Below are positions 52,720-61,945 of a stretch of DNA of 64,000 nucleotides, one piece after another (position 1 is the first letter of the stretch; each line of letters starts with the position of its first letter). The translations under genes were made by a program, and so were the position numbers. Source of the DNA: Mycolicibacterium grossiae (lineage in GTDB: Bacteria; Actinomycetota; Actinomycetes; Mycobacteriales; Mycobacteriaceae). The stretch is from contig NZ_CP043474.1 in assembly GCF_008329645.1 (NCBI RefSeq), positions 3,162,001 through 3,226,000 on the forward strand. The letters run 5' to 3'. Under the pieces are notes generated by a model. It did no database searches. It saw nothing but the letters and a program-made list of their open reading frames with translations, and was not told the origin of the DNA.

Positions 52720-54711
52720 ATGGGCATGGCCGCATCCGCAGTCGACGCCGACCGTGACACCGCTGCGCCGGTGCCGTCCGGGGTCCCGCCGACGGCCGAC
52801 CCGGTCGCCACCGTCGGCGACCTGCGAGTCACGTTCCGCCGCAACGGCGCCGACGTGCATGCGCTGCGCGGCGTCTCGCTGGCGATCGCACCCGGCGAGA
52901 TCCTCGGCCTGGTCGGCGAATCCGGATCCGGCAAGAGCGTCCTGGGCTTCACCCTGCTCGGCCTGCTGCCCGAGGGCGCCGCGGTCGACGGCACCGTGCG
53001 CGTCACCGGCTCGGACATGGTGCACGGCGACGCCAAGGCGCTCCGCAAGGTCCGCCGCCTCGACCTCGGTGCGGTGTTCCAGGACCCCATGACGTCGCTC
53101 AACCCCACGATGCGCATCGGCAGGCAGGTCGCCGAAGCCGCGGGAAGCGACGCCGAGGCCCTGCGCCTGCTGACGGCCGTCGGCATCCCCGACCCCGCGC
53201 GGCGGATGCGCGCGTTCCCGCACGAGCTGTCCGGCGGCCTGCGCCAGCGCGTCATGATCGCGATCGCGATCGCCGGCGATCCCGCCCTCATCATCGCCGA
53301 CGAGCCGACCACCGCGCTGGACGTCACCGTGCAGGCGCAGGTCCTGCGCCTGCTGCGGCGGCTGCGCGACGAGATCGGTTGCAGCATCGTGTTGATCACC
53401 CACGACCTCGGCGTCGCCGCGCAGATCTCCGATCGCATCGCGGTGCTGTACGCCGGGCGCATCGCCGAGATCGGGCCCACCGCCGACGTTCTCGGCACCC
53501 CGGCGCACCCCTACACGCACGGACTACTGCGCTCCCGGCTGACGCTCGAGACGGCTCGCGACCGTCGGCTCGCCGCCCTCGCCGGCTCGGTGCCCAGCCC
53601 CGTCGCGCCGCCCCCGGGCTGCGCCTTCGCCCCGCGCTGCGCGCTGTCCGACGACGACTGCACCCGCACGCCACCGGAGCCCATCGCCGTCGCCCCCACC
53701 CGCGTCAGCGCCTGCATCCGCACCGTGGCCGACGTCACCGCAGGCCTCGGGACGACGGCGACGAACACCTCCGAGCCGTACCCCGCGACCGCCGGGACGT
53801 CCGATCAGCCGCCCGCCGTCGTGCTGCGTGACGTCACCAAGTCGTTCACCGTCGCGCGTCACGGCAAGCTGCAGGCGCTGCGCGGCGTGTCGCTGCGCGT
53901 CGGGCACGGCGAATCGGTGGCACTGGTGGGGGAGAGCGGATCGGGCAAGTCGACGCTGCTGCGGGTCATCGCCGGTCTGGAGAAGGCGACCTCGGGCACC
54001 GTCGACCTCCCGGGCGGCCGCCGCCCGCAGATGGTCTTCCAGGACGCGGGCGCCTCGTTGACGCCGTGGCTGTCGGTCGGCGAGCTCATCGCCGAGCGGC
54101 TCCGGGGCACCGGGGCGTCGCGCCGCGAGCGCCGCGATGCGGTGGTCGAGGTGCTCGAACGCGTCGGCCTGCCCGCCGACGTCGCGACGTCGCGCGCCGG
54201 CCAGCTGTCCGGCGGCCAGCGGCAGCGCGTCTCACTGGCCCGGGCCACCGTGGTGCCGCCGTCGGTGCTGCTGTGCGACGAACCGACCAGCGCGCTCGAC
54301 GTGTCGCTGGCGGCATCGGTGCTCAACCTCATCGGCGACCTGCGCCGCACCCTCGACATGTCCGTCGTGTTCGTCACGCACGACCTGTCGGTGGCCCGCG
54401 TCGTCGCCGATCGCATCGCCGTCATGTACCTCGGGCGCATCGTCGAGATCGGCCCCGCCGAGCGGGTGATCGGCGCGCCCGCGCACCCCTACACCCAGGC
54501 GTTGGTCGACTCCATCCCGGACCTCGGACGCGAATCACGGGTGCTGGCAGGCGAACCCGCGAGCCCACTGTCCCCGCCCAGCGGCTGCGCCTTCCACCCG
54601 CGATGTCCCATCTCCGTCGACACGTGCGGCGCCGAGGACCTGGACGTGCGCCTGGAGGGCACCCCGGCCAATCCGCACCAGGTGGCCTGCATCGAACGAA
54701 GGGCGCTGTAG
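52720..54711 (+). CDS. ABC transporter ATPase, two fused peptide/nickel-type (DppD-DppF) domains
   Basis: A 663-residue protein. ATG 52720, with CTGGGAG nine bases upstream, is chosen; longer frames would run through the operator. Two complete ATPase units: Walker A GESGSGKSVL and GESGSGKSTL, signature ELSGGLRQRV and QLSGGQRQRV, Walker B IIADEPTTALD and LLCDEPTSALD. Each ends with the Cys-rich tail typical of oligopeptide transporters (GCAFAPRCALSDDDC, GCAFHPRCPISVDTC). It powers uptake with the two permeases and the lipoprotein encoded downstream. First gene of the eleven-gene... operon that runs to the oxygenase gene at 63509. Confidence 0.93.
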   Translation: MGMAASAVDADRDTAAPVPSGVPPTADPVATVGDLRVTFRRNGADVHALRGVSLAIAPGEILGLVGESGSGKSVLGFTLLGLLPEGAAVDGTVRVTGSDMVHGDAKALRKVRRLDLGAVFQDPMTSLNPTMRIGRQVAEAAGSDAEALRLLTAVGIPDPARRMRAFPHELSGGLRQRVMIAIAIAGDPALIIADEPTTALDVTVQAQVLRLLRRLRDEIGCSIVLITHDLGVAAQISDRIAVLYAGRIAEIGPTADVLGTPAHPYTHGLLRSRLTLETARDRRLAALAGSVPSPVAPPPGCAFAPRCALSDDDCTRTPPEPIAVAPTRVSACIRTVADVTAGLGTTATNTSEPYPATAGTSDQPPAVVLRDVTKSFTVARHGKLQALRGVSLRVGHGESVALVGESGSGKSTLLRVIAGLEKATSGTVDLPGGRRPQMVFQDAGASLTPWLSVGELIAERLRGTGASRRERRDAVVEVLERVGLPADVATSRAGQLSGGQRQRVSLARATVVPPSVLLCDEPTSALDVSLAASVLNLIGDLRRTLDMSVVFVTHDLSVARVVADRIAVMYLGRIVEIGPAERVIGAPAHPYTQALVDSIPDLGRESRVLAGEPASPLSPPSGCAFHPRCPISVDTCGAEDLDVRLEGTPANPHQVACIERRAL

Positions 54712-55590
54712 ATGGCCACCGTCGTCCCCGCCGCCCCGGCGGCACCCCTGCTGCGCGGGCGGACCCGCTTGCCGTCGCTGCTGCGCACCGACTCGCGGCT
54801 GCTCAACTGGATCGGGTTCTCGCTCGTCGTCGTCGTCACCCTGGTGGTCCTCGCCGTGCCGGTGCTGGCCCCGCACGATCCGTTGGTCCCGGCAGGCATG
54901 CCGCTGCGGGCGCCCGGCGAGAACGGCTTCGTGCTCGGCACCGATTCCATCGGCCGCGACATCCTGTCCCGGGTGCTGTACGGCGCCCGGTCGAGCTGGT
55001 TCGCCGCGCTCGTCGTCGTCGCGGTGGGCCTGCTCATCGGTGGCCTGATCGGCCTGATCGCCGGCGCCACGGGCGGCTGGGTCGACACGGTCCTGATGCG
55101 CATCACCGACGGCTTCCTCAGCCTGCCCGCGCCGGTCCTCGCCATCGCGGTGGTCGCGGCTCTCGGTCCCGGCTTCGTGCACACGCTGATCGCCGTGTCC
55201 ATCGTGTGGTGGCCCTTCTACGCCCGGCTGGTCCGCGGCGAGGTGGCGCGGCTCGCGGCACGGCCGCACGTCGAGGCGGCGCGCCTCGCCGGCACCAGCC
55301 GCATCCGCGTCGCCACCCGCCACCTGCTTCCCGGCGCGGTGCCCAACGCGCTGGTGGCCGCCAGCCTCGACATCGGCACGCTGATCCTGACGCTCGCCGC
55401 CCTGTCGTTCCTCGGACTCGGGCAAGCCGCTCCGGCACCGGAACTGGGCGCCGACTCGGCTCGCAATCTCAGCTACTTCCTGCAGCAGTGGTGGGTGCCG
55501 GTCATGCCGGGCCTCGGCGTGCTCGTCCTCGCCCTGGTCGGCAACGTCGCCGGCGACTGCCTGCGCAACCTGATGAGGACCAACCGATGA
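54712..55590 (+). CDS. ABC transporter permease (DppC type)
   Basis: A 292-residue inner-membrane permease with an N-terminal helix after a cytoplasmic tail, then five more helices. The start codon directly follows the ATPase stop. LAPHDPL and GTDSIGRDILSRVLYGARSS are DppC/GsiD signatures; EAARLAGTSRIRVATRHLLPGAVPN is the EAA coupling motif that contacts the ATPase. It pairs with the DppB-type permease next to it. The order DppC before DppB is inverted relative to most operons of this type. Confidence 0.92.
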   Translation: MATVVPAAPAAPLLRGRTRLPSLLRTDSRLLNWIGFSLVVVVTLVVLAVPVLAPHDPLVPAGMPLRAPGENGFVLGTDSIGRDILSRVLYGARSSWFAALVVVAVGLLIGGLIGLIAGATGGWVDTVLMRITDGFLSLPAPVLAIAVVAALGPGFVHTLIAVSIVWWPFYARLVRGEVARLAARPHVEAARLAGTSRIRVATRHLLPGAVPNALVAASLDIGTLILTLAALSFLGLGQAAPAPELGADSARNLSYFLQQWWVPVMPGLGVLVLALVGNVAGDCLRNLMRTNR

Positions 55591-56591
55591 AGGCATTCGT
55601 GGCGAGCCGGCTGGGCGCCATGGTGGCGATCCTGGTAGCGCTCACCGGTGTCATGTTCGTGCTGCAGCACGTCTCCCCGCTCGACCCGGTCAAGGCCCAG
55701 CTCGGCGCGCAGGCCTCCGCCGACGCGGTCGCCGCCCGCCGGGAGGCCCTGGGCCTGAACGACCCCATCCTGGTGCAGTTCTGGCACTACCTGACCGGCG
55801 CCGTCACCGGGGACCTCGGCACGTCCTACCGCACCCGCCACGCGGTGCTGAGCGACCTCGGCGACTTCGTCCCCGCCACACTGGAACTCGCGCTCTTCGG
55901 GCTCGTCATCGCCATCCTGCTGGCCGTGCTGCTCGCCTTCAGCACCACGCTGCGGTGGCGCGGCGCCGGCCTGCTGCGCGCGGTGCTGTTCACCGGATCC
56001 TCGGCGCCGATGTTCCTGCTCGGCATCCTCGGGTTGCTGGTCTTCTACAAGACGCTCGGCTGGGTACCCGCCAACGGCCGCACCGGCATCACCGACGTCG
56101 ACCCCGGCCCGACCGGACTGCTCACCCTCGACGGGCTCCTGCGCGGCCGCTTCGACGTCGTCGCCGACGCCCTGCATCACCTCCTGCTGCCCGCGTTCGT
56201 CATCGCGCTCGGTCCCGCCGTCGCCATCGGCCGCGTCCTGCGCAGCAGCCTGCTCGGCGACGTCGACAGCGACTACGCGAGAACCGCACGCGCCAAGGGA
56301 CTGTCGGAGACCCAGATCATGGCGCGCCACGTCCTGCGCAACTCCGTCGGCGCCGCGCTGTCGATGACCGGCCTGCAGGTCGGCCTGATGTTCTCCGGCG
56401 TGCTGGTGGTCGAGCAGGTCTTCGGCTGGCCCGGCATCGGCCAGTACATCGCGCAGAGCATCCCGGTGGCCGACTTCCCGGCCATCGCCGGCGTCACGCT
56501 GATGCTCGGCGCCCTCTACGTGTTCATCAACACGGTCGTGGACCTGCTCCAGGCCGTCGCAGACCCCCGAATCGCAGTCACAGGAGGATAG
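55587..56591 (+). CDS. ABC transporter permease (DppB type)
   Basis: A 334-residue permease with six membrane helices starting at ATG 55587, which overlaps the previous stop (ATGA). The N-terminal helix and LGLNDPILVQFWHYLTGAVTGDLGTSY are DppB hallmarks; YARTARAKGLSETQIMARHVLRNS is the EAA coupling loop; FGWPGIGQYIAQSI closes the family pattern. It forms the membrane channel with the DppC-type subunit. Followed by a hydrolase gene with no gap. Confidence 0.92.
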   Translation: MKAFVASRLGAMVAILVALTGVMFVLQHVSPLDPVKAQLGAQASADAVAARREALGLNDPILVQFWHYLTGAVTGDLGTSYRTRHAVLSDLGDFVPATLELALFGLVIAILLAVLLAFSTTLRWRGAGLLRAVLFTGSSAPMFLLGILGLLVFYKTLGWVPANGRTGITDVDPGPTGLLTLDGLLRGRFDVVADALHHLLLPAFVIALGPAVAIGRVLRSSLLGDVDSDYARTARAKGLSETQIMARHVLRNSVGAALSMTGLQVGLMFSGVLVVEQVFGWPGIGQYIAQSIPVADFPAIAGVTLMLGALYVFINTVVDLLQAVADPRIAVTGG

Positions 56592-57227
56592 GTGCCGAAA
56601 CAGCCACTGATCGTGGGCAACCCCGTGCTGGTCGTCGTCGACATGCAGGAGTCCGGCGACATGCCGGTCGAGGAGGTCGGCATTCCGCACATGCCGGGCT
56701 ACGCCGAGCGGATCGAGCGGGCGCAACGCCTGATCGCCGCCGCCCGCGCCGCCGACGTCCCGATCGTGTTCTTCCAGGAGGTGCACCGCGCCAGCGGCGT
56801 CGACTTCGGTCGCGAACTCGACGGTGTGGAGGGTCCGCACTGCATCGAGGGCAGGCCCGGGACGCCGCTGCACCCCGCCCTGCTGCCCGACCTGGACGGA
56901 CCGAACGCCGAGTTCCACATCGTCAAGCGGCGTTACTCCGGCTTCATCGGCACCGAATTCGAGATCGTGCTGTCCGGGTTGAAGGCCGACACGCTGATCC
57001 TCATCGGTGGGCTGACCGACGTCTGCGTGCACTACACGTTCGCCGACGCCCATCAGCGCGACTTCCACGTGCGCGTCGTCACCGACTGCGTCGGCGGCTC
57101 GTCGGAGTACCGCCACGACGCCGCGCTCGACGCCATGGAGTACCTGCAAACCGGGGCCACGCGGACCACCGAGGAGATCCTCGCCGCGTTCTCGTCCCGC
57201 ACCGTCCTCGAAGGAGCCGCACGATGA
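56592..57227 (+). CDS. Isochorismatase-fold cysteine hydrolase, candidate ureide/biuret amidase
   Basis: A 211-residue cysteine hydrolase starting at GTG 56592 with AGGAGGATAG upstream. Catalytic triad residues are readable: Asp in VVVDMQES, Lys in HIVKRRYSGF and Cys in GLTDVCVHYT. The fold is shared by N-carbamoylsarcosine amidase, ureidoacrylate amidase, biuret hydrolase and nicotinamidase. It is embedded between transporter genes, so its substrate is likely the imported compound. With allophanate hydrolase encoded nearby, biuret (giving allophanate) is one possibility, but the N-terminus does not match the biuret hydrolases I recall. Overlaps the lipoprotein gene by 4 bp. Confidence 0.85.
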   Translation: MPKQPLIVGNPVLVVVDMQESGDMPVEEVGIPHMPGYAERIERAQRLIAAARAADVPIVFFQEVHRASGVDFGRELDGVEGPHCIEGRPGTPLHPALLPDLDGPNAEFHIVKRRYSGFIGTEFEIVLSGLKADTLILIGGLTDVCVHYTFADAHQRDFHVRVVTDCVGGSSEYRHDAALDAMEYLQTGATRTTEEILAAFSSRTVLEGAAR

Positions 57228-58801
57228 AACTGCGCACCCTGCTGGCCGTCGGCGCGACCGCCGTCCTGGCCCTCACCGCCTGCGGCGGTTCGGATTCCGG
57301 TGGCAGCAGCACGCCCAACGCGGCCCCCACCGACAAGGTGCTGCACCTGTCCTTCCTGCAGGACCCCGGCCAGCCGCCGGACCCCGACGTCTACTACGCC
57401 GGCCAGGGCCTATTGCTGACCACGAACACGTACGAGGGTCTGCTGCAGTACAAGGGCGGCACCGAGAAGCCCGAACTCGAGCCGCTGCTGGCCACCGAGT
57501 GGACGGCTTCACCGGACAACCGGGTCTTCACCTTCAAACTCCGCCAGGGCGTGACGTTCCACGACGGCACACCGTTCACGTCGGCTGCCGTCAAGGCCTC
57601 CTTCGACCGCCGGACCGCCGTCAACCAGGGTCCGGCCTACATGGTGGCCGACGTCGAATCGGTGACGACGCAGGGCGATTACGACGTCACGGTCACCCTC
57701 AAGGCGCCCAACTCGGCGTTCCTCGACTACCTCGCCTGCCCCTACGGGCCGCGCATGCTCAGCCCGGAGGGTCTCGCCAAGAACGCGGGCGGTGACCACG
57801 CGCAGGCCTACCTGACCAGTCACGACCTGGGCACCGGTCCGTACACACTGACGGCCGCCGAGGTCGGGTCGCGTTACCAGCTGACGGCGTATCCCGGGTA
57901 CTGGGGGCCGAAGCCGTACTTCGAGAAGGTCGAGATGCCGGTGATCACCGACGTCTCGGCGCAGCAGCTGCAGTTCAACAACGGCCAGCTCGCGGCGATC
58001 CTGCACGACCTGCCGTCCTCGGCCGTGCAGAGCTATCTCGACAACAAGGCGTTCGCCAATTACTCACTGCCGACCATGATGTCGAACTTCGTCTACGTCA
58101 ACCCGAAGAAGGGCATGATGACCGACGTCAAGAACCGCACCGCGGTCATGCAGGCCATCGACGTCGACGAGCTGGTCAAGCAGACGTACTTCGGACGCGG
58201 CGAGAAGGCCGAACAGATCTACCCGTCGAACATGATGGCCGCCGAGTACGGCAAGCAGTCGGTGACGCACGATGCGTCGGTGCTGTCCGGCATCGCTGCG
58301 GGACTGCCCGCCGATCAGAAGAGCATCACCATCGGCTACGACTCGAGCAACCCGGACAACCAGCTGATCAGCAACCTCATCCAGACCCAGCTGGCCGCGG
58401 CCGGGTTGACCGCGAAGGTGCAGGCTTACCCCACGTCGGAGATCTACGGCTGGATCGGCGGTGACGGCCAGGCCGCGCCGGAACTGCTGGCGTACCTCGG
58501 CTGGCCCGACGCGCCCTCGCCGTACACCTGGGGCCACATCTCCTGGGACCCCGACGGTGGCCTGAACCTGCTCGGGTGCTCCGCACCGCCGATCACCGAC
58601 GCCCTGGCCAAGGGATTGCCGACCGGCTCGGTCGACGACTTCTCCACGGCCGGTGAGGAGGCGGTCAAGACCGGCTGCTGGCTCAACCTCGCCAACGTCA
58701 ACGACTTCATGGTGGCGCAACCCTGGCTCAAGGGCATGGAACAGGCGCACGTGGTGACCAACCCGAACTCGCTGCGCCTCGCGGCGCTGTCGGTGGGCTG
58801 A
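57224..58801 (+). CDS. ABC transporter substrate-binding lipoprotein (SBP_bac_5 type)
   Basis: A 525-residue lipoprotein with signal peptide at residues 1 to 19 and lipobox LTAC, Cys20 being lipidated. TEWTASPDNRVFTFKLRQGVTFHDGTPFTSAAVKAS is the signature of the peptide/nickel-binding family 5, and further family features run to the end. It captures the solute outside the membrane and hands it to the two permeases. The family binds peptides, nickel complexes, glutathione, opines and small ureides. The linked catabolic genes make allantoin or a guanidino compound more likely than peptides. Starts at ATG 57224 inside the hydrolase stop. Confidence 0.92.
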   Translation: MKLRTLLAVGATAVLALTACGGSDSGGSSTPNAAPTDKVLHLSFLQDPGQPPDPDVYYAGQGLLLTTNTYEGLLQYKGGTEKPELEPLLATEWTASPDNRVFTFKLRQGVTFHDGTPFTSAAVKASFDRRTAVNQGPAYMVADVESVTTQGDYDVTVTLKAPNSAFLDYLACPYGPRMLSPEGLAKNAGGDHAQAYLTSHDLGTGPYTLTAAEVGSRYQLTAYPGYWGPKPYFEKVEMPVITDVSAQQLQFNNGQLAAILHDLPSSAVQSYLDNKAFANYSLPTMMSNFVYVNPKKGMMTDVKNRTAVMQAIDVDELVKQTYFGRGEKAEQIYPSNMMAAEYGKQSVTHDASVLSGIAAGLPADQKSITIGYDSSNPDNQLISNLIQTQLAAAGLTAKVQAYPTSEIYGWIGGDGQAAPELLAYLGWPDAPSPYTWGHISWDPDGGLNLLGCSAPPITDALAKGLPTGSVDDFSTAGEEAVKTGCWLNLANVNDFMVAQPWLKGMEQAHVVTNPNSLRLAALSVG

Positions 58802-59640
58802 TGGCGACACTGCTGCGCAAGAGTGGCGTCCGGCGGATCATCCTGCTGACGCTGGGCTGGGAGGAGCTGCCGAAGTCGGTCTCGGTGTACGGCGCCCCGC
58901 CCGAGGAGCGGCTGCGGGAGCCGGTCCCCGGGGTGCTGCTGCAGACCGACGGCGGGTGGGTGCTGCTGGACACCGGCTTCAACACCGCACTGGTACGGGA
59001 CCCGGCGCTGTCGCGGCGGTTCTTCCCGACCGTCGAGTACCGTCCGGTGCTGCCGGGGCCGGGCGAGCCGATCGAGCAGCGTCTCGCCGAGGTCGGGGTC
59101 GACTTCGACGCCATCCACACCGTCGCGGTCAGCCATCTGCACCACGACCACGCCGGCGGGCTGAAGTTGTTCGCCGGCCGGGTTCCGGTGCACGCCCAGC
59201 GCCGGGAACTCGAGTACGGGTTGTCGAATCACCCGGAGCCGGAACGGAATGCGATCGTCCGGGTGGACTTCGACGATCCGAACATCGACTGGCGACTGGC
59301 CGACGGCGAGGCCGAGGTCGCGCCGGGCATCACCGCGGTGCCGACGTACGGCCACACGCCGGGCCACCAGAGCTTCGTGGTCGATCTCGACGAGAGCGTG
59401 ACGGGGGAGACCGGCGCGCACGGGTACGTGTTCGCCTTCGACGCCGCCGATCTCACCGAGAACATCGAGCACGAGCTGCCCATCGGCGGCTACATCGACG
59501 TGGATCCGCAGGACACCGTGGAACCGATCCGCAGGCTCAAGCGGCTGGCGGCCGACAAGGGGTACCCGCTGATCCCCGGTCACGACCCGCACGTGTGGCC
59601 GGAGATGACGCGCCACTTCCACGACCGGTTCGGCGGCTGA
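58801..59640 (+). CDS. MBL-fold hydrolase (lactonase-like)
   Basis: A 279-residue metallo-beta-lactamase-fold protein. SHLHHDHAGGLKLF is the HxHxDH metal site, YGHTPGHQS the next His and LIPGHDPHVW the last. Length and motif spacing resemble AHL lactonases of the AttM/AiiA kind, but these enzymes also include other cyclic ester or amide hydrolases. Inside an allantoin-type operon, ring opening of a hydantoin-like or lactam substrate is conceivable. It overlaps the genes on both sides by a TGATG or similar single-base join, showing tight coupling. Confidence 0.85.
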   Translation: MATLLRKSGVRRIILLTLGWEELPKSVSVYGAPPEERLREPVPGVLLQTDGGWVLLDTGFNTALVRDPALSRRFFPTVEYRPVLPGPGEPIEQRLAEVGVDFDAIHTVAVSHLHHDHAGGLKLFAGRVPVHAQRRELEYGLSNHPEPERNAIVRVDFDDPNIDWRLADGEAEVAPGITAVPTYGHTPGHQSFVVDLDESVTGETGAHGYVFAFDAADLTENIEHELPIGGYIDVDPQDTVEPIRRLKRLAADKGYPLIPGHDPHVWPEMTRHFHDRFGG

Positions 59641-60926
59641 TGGACCTGGTCCTGCGCAGCGACCGCGTGCTGCTCGGCGACGAGATCCGCCCGGCCGCCG
59701 TGGCCGTCGCCGCGGGCGTCATCGTCGAGGTCGGCGACCGCGACGCGCACTACGACGCCGCCGCCTCGACCGACGTCGACGGCGTCCTGCTGCCCGGGTT
59801 CGTCGACACCCACGTCCACGTCGACGACCCGGGCACCGACTGGGAGGGCTTCGGCACGGCGACCGCGGCCGCCGCGGCCGCGGGCATCACCACCCTGGTG
59901 GACATGCCGCTCGACTCGGTGCCCGTGACGACCAGCGTCGCTGCGCTGCACGAGAAACGCAGTGCTGCCGAGGGCAACTGCCTCGTCGACGTCCACTTCT
60001 GGGGTGGCGCGGTGCCGGAGAACACCCACGAGTTGGGTCCCCTGGCGGAGGCGGGCGTGCTGGGGTTCAAGTGCTTCCTCACCGAATCCGGCAACCCGCG
60101 CTTCGGGCACCTGGCGCCCGAACAGTTCGGCAGGGTGATGGCCCGGATCGCCGAGCTGGACTCGGTGCTGCTGGTGCACGCCGAGAGTCACGACGTGATC
60201 GCGGCGAGTCCGGCGCCGAGCGGCCGGCGCTACGCGTCCTTCCTCGACTCGCGGCCCGCCGCGGCCGAGACCGAGGCCGTGGCGCTCGTCATCGAGACCG
60301 CCCGCGCCACCGGCGCGCGCGCACACGTGGTGCACGTGTCGAGTGCCGCGGTGCTCGACCTGCTCGCGCAGGCGCGGCGATCCGGCGTCGCCGTGACCGC
60401 GGAGACCTGCCCGCACTACCTGACGTTCGCGGCGGAGGAGGTGCCCGACGGCGGCACCGAATTCGCGGTATGCCCGCCGATCCGCCGGTCGCACGACCGC
60501 GAGGCGCTGTGGGACGCCCTGGCCGACGGCACGATCGACGCCGTGGTGTCCGACCACTCGCCCTGTGCACCAGTGGCCAAGGGACACGGCGACTTCGGCA
60601 CGGTGTTCGGCGGCATCGGGTCGCTGCAACTGGGGCCGCGGGCAGTGTGGTCGCACGCCGCGAAGCGCGGCTTCGGCCTCGCCGAACTGAGCCGCTGGAT
60701 GTCGCGGCGTCCCGCCGAGATCGCCGGACTCGCCGACCGGGGTGCGATCGCCGTCGGCATGCGGGCGGACCTGTGCGCGTTCGACCCGGACGCCTCGCAG
60801 CAGGTGCACGCGGCCGACCTGCGACACCGCCACCCGCCCACCCCCTACGACGGGATGACGCTGCGCGGCGCCGTGACGCGGACCTGGGTCGCGGGCCGGA
60901 CGGTGTACGAGCCGGTGGCCGCGTGA
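59640..60926 (+). CDS. allB: Allantoinase (cyclic amidohydrolase)
   Basis: A 428-residue amidohydrolase starting at ATG 59640 (TGATG join). DTHVHVDDPG gives the first two metal His, GFKCFLT the carboxylated bridging Lys, HAESHD and HVSSAA the next His pair, and SDHSPC the catalytic Asp. The PGxTDWEGF segment and SDHSPC are typical of allantoinase rather than dihydropyrimidinase or dihydroorotase. It opens allantoin to allantoate. The next gene encodes allantoicase, which confirms the pathway. Confidence 0.9.
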   Translation: MDLVLRSDRVLLGDEIRPAAVAVAAGVIVEVGDRDAHYDAAASTDVDGVLLPGFVDTHVHVDDPGTDWEGFGTATAAAAAAGITTLVDMPLDSVPVTTSVAALHEKRSAAEGNCLVDVHFWGGAVPENTHELGPLAEAGVLGFKCFLTESGNPRFGHLAPEQFGRVMARIAELDSVLLVHAESHDVIAASPAPSGRRYASFLDSRPAAAETEAVALVIETARATGARAHVVHVSSAAVLDLLAQARRSGVAVTAETCPHYLTFAAEEVPDGGTEFAVCPPIRRSHDREALWDALADGTIDAVVSDHSPCAPVAKGHGDFGTVFGGIGSLQLGPRAVWSHAAKRGFGLAELSRWMSRRPAEIAGLADRGAIAVGMRADLCAFDPDASQQVHAADLRHRHPPTPYDGMTLRGAVTRTWVAGRTVYEPVAA

Positions 60927-61945
60927 CGCCACTGCACCGGGTCGACCTCGCCGTCCGCACGCTCGGCGGCAGCGTCGTGGCCGCCAGCGACGAATCCTTC
61001 GGCGTCAAGGAGCGTCTCGTCGATCCGGCCGAACCGGCGTTCGTGCCCGGCACCTACGACCTGCGCGGCGAAGTGGTCGACGGCTGGGAAACCCGTCGCC
61101 ACGCCGGACGCGACGGCGACTGGGCCATCGTGCGTCTCGGGGCGCCGGGCCGCATCCACGCCGTCGACGTCGACACCCGCTTCTTCTCCGGCAACCACCC
61201 GACCGCCTGCTGCGTCGAGGCGTGCGCCCTGGACCGCACCGCCGATCCCACCTCGGCGGCGGTGCGGTGGACGCCGCTGGTGGACCGCGCGGTATTGGCC
61301 CCGGACGCACACAACCTGCTGGCGGTCGACGACCGGCGCCGCTGGACGCACGTGCGGCTGCGACTGGCCTCCGACGGCGGGGTCGCCCGCCTACGGGCCT
61401 ACGGCGAGGTGATCCCCGACCCGGCCGCGTGGGAGGACGTCACGGTCGAGGTGTCCGGCCTCGAACACGGCGGGCGGCTCGAATGGTGCAGCGACAGCTT
61501 CTATTCGCACGCCGACGTCCTGCTCGCGCCCGACCGGCCCCGCAACATGGGTGACGGCTGGGAGACGCGACGCCGCCGCGACGTCGGACCGGACACCCAC
61601 GACGCCGTCCTCATCTCGTTCGCCGCGCCCGCCGATCTGCGCCGCGTCGAGATCGACACGTCCCACTTCGTGTTCAACGCCTCCACCGCGGTGGAGGTGC
61701 TGGGGAGTCGGACCACGCCCGACGACGACCACGGCTGGGCGCTGGTGCCGTTCGACGTGCCGGTGCTGCCGCGGACGGCGCTGATCGCCGACGCGCGCCA
61801 GGTCTTCCGCGTCGACGTCGCCGACGTCACCGCGCTGCGCGTGGCCGCCTACCCCGACGGCGGCATCGCGCGGGTCCGCGCGCTCGGCACGCCGACCGCC
61901 GCCGGGCTGGCCCAGCTGCGCCGGATGTGGGAGCAGTCGGCGTGA
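60923..61945 (+). CDS. alc: Allantoicase (allantoate amidinohydrolase, urea-releasing)
   Basis: A 340-residue protein built of two repeats, each ending in the allantoicase pattern: DGWETRRHAGRDGDWAIVRLG with DVDTRFFSGNHP in the first, DGWETRRRRDVG with EIDTSHFVFNAS in the second. It hydrolyses allantoate to ureidoglycolate and urea. The released urea would then feed the carboxylase/allophanate hydrolase operon. Starts at GTG 60923 overlapping the allantoinase stop, and ends overlapping the next gene by 4 bp. Ureidoglycolate removal is not assigned to a known gene here. Confidence 0.93.
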   Translation: MTPLHRVDLAVRTLGGSVVAASDESFGVKERLVDPAEPAFVPGTYDLRGEVVDGWETRRHAGRDGDWAIVRLGAPGRIHAVDVDTRFFSGNHPTACCVEACALDRTADPTSAAVRWTPLVDRAVLAPDAHNLLAVDDRRRWTHVRLRLASDGGVARLRAYGEVIPDPAAWEDVTVEVSGLEHGGRLEWCSDSFYSHADVLLAPDRPRNMGDGWETRRRRDVGPDTHDAVLISFAAPADLRRVEIDTSHFVFNASTAVEVLGSRTTPDDDHGWALVPFDVPVLPRTALIADARQVFRVDVADVTALRVAAYPDGGIARVRALGTPTAAGLAQLRRMWEQSA

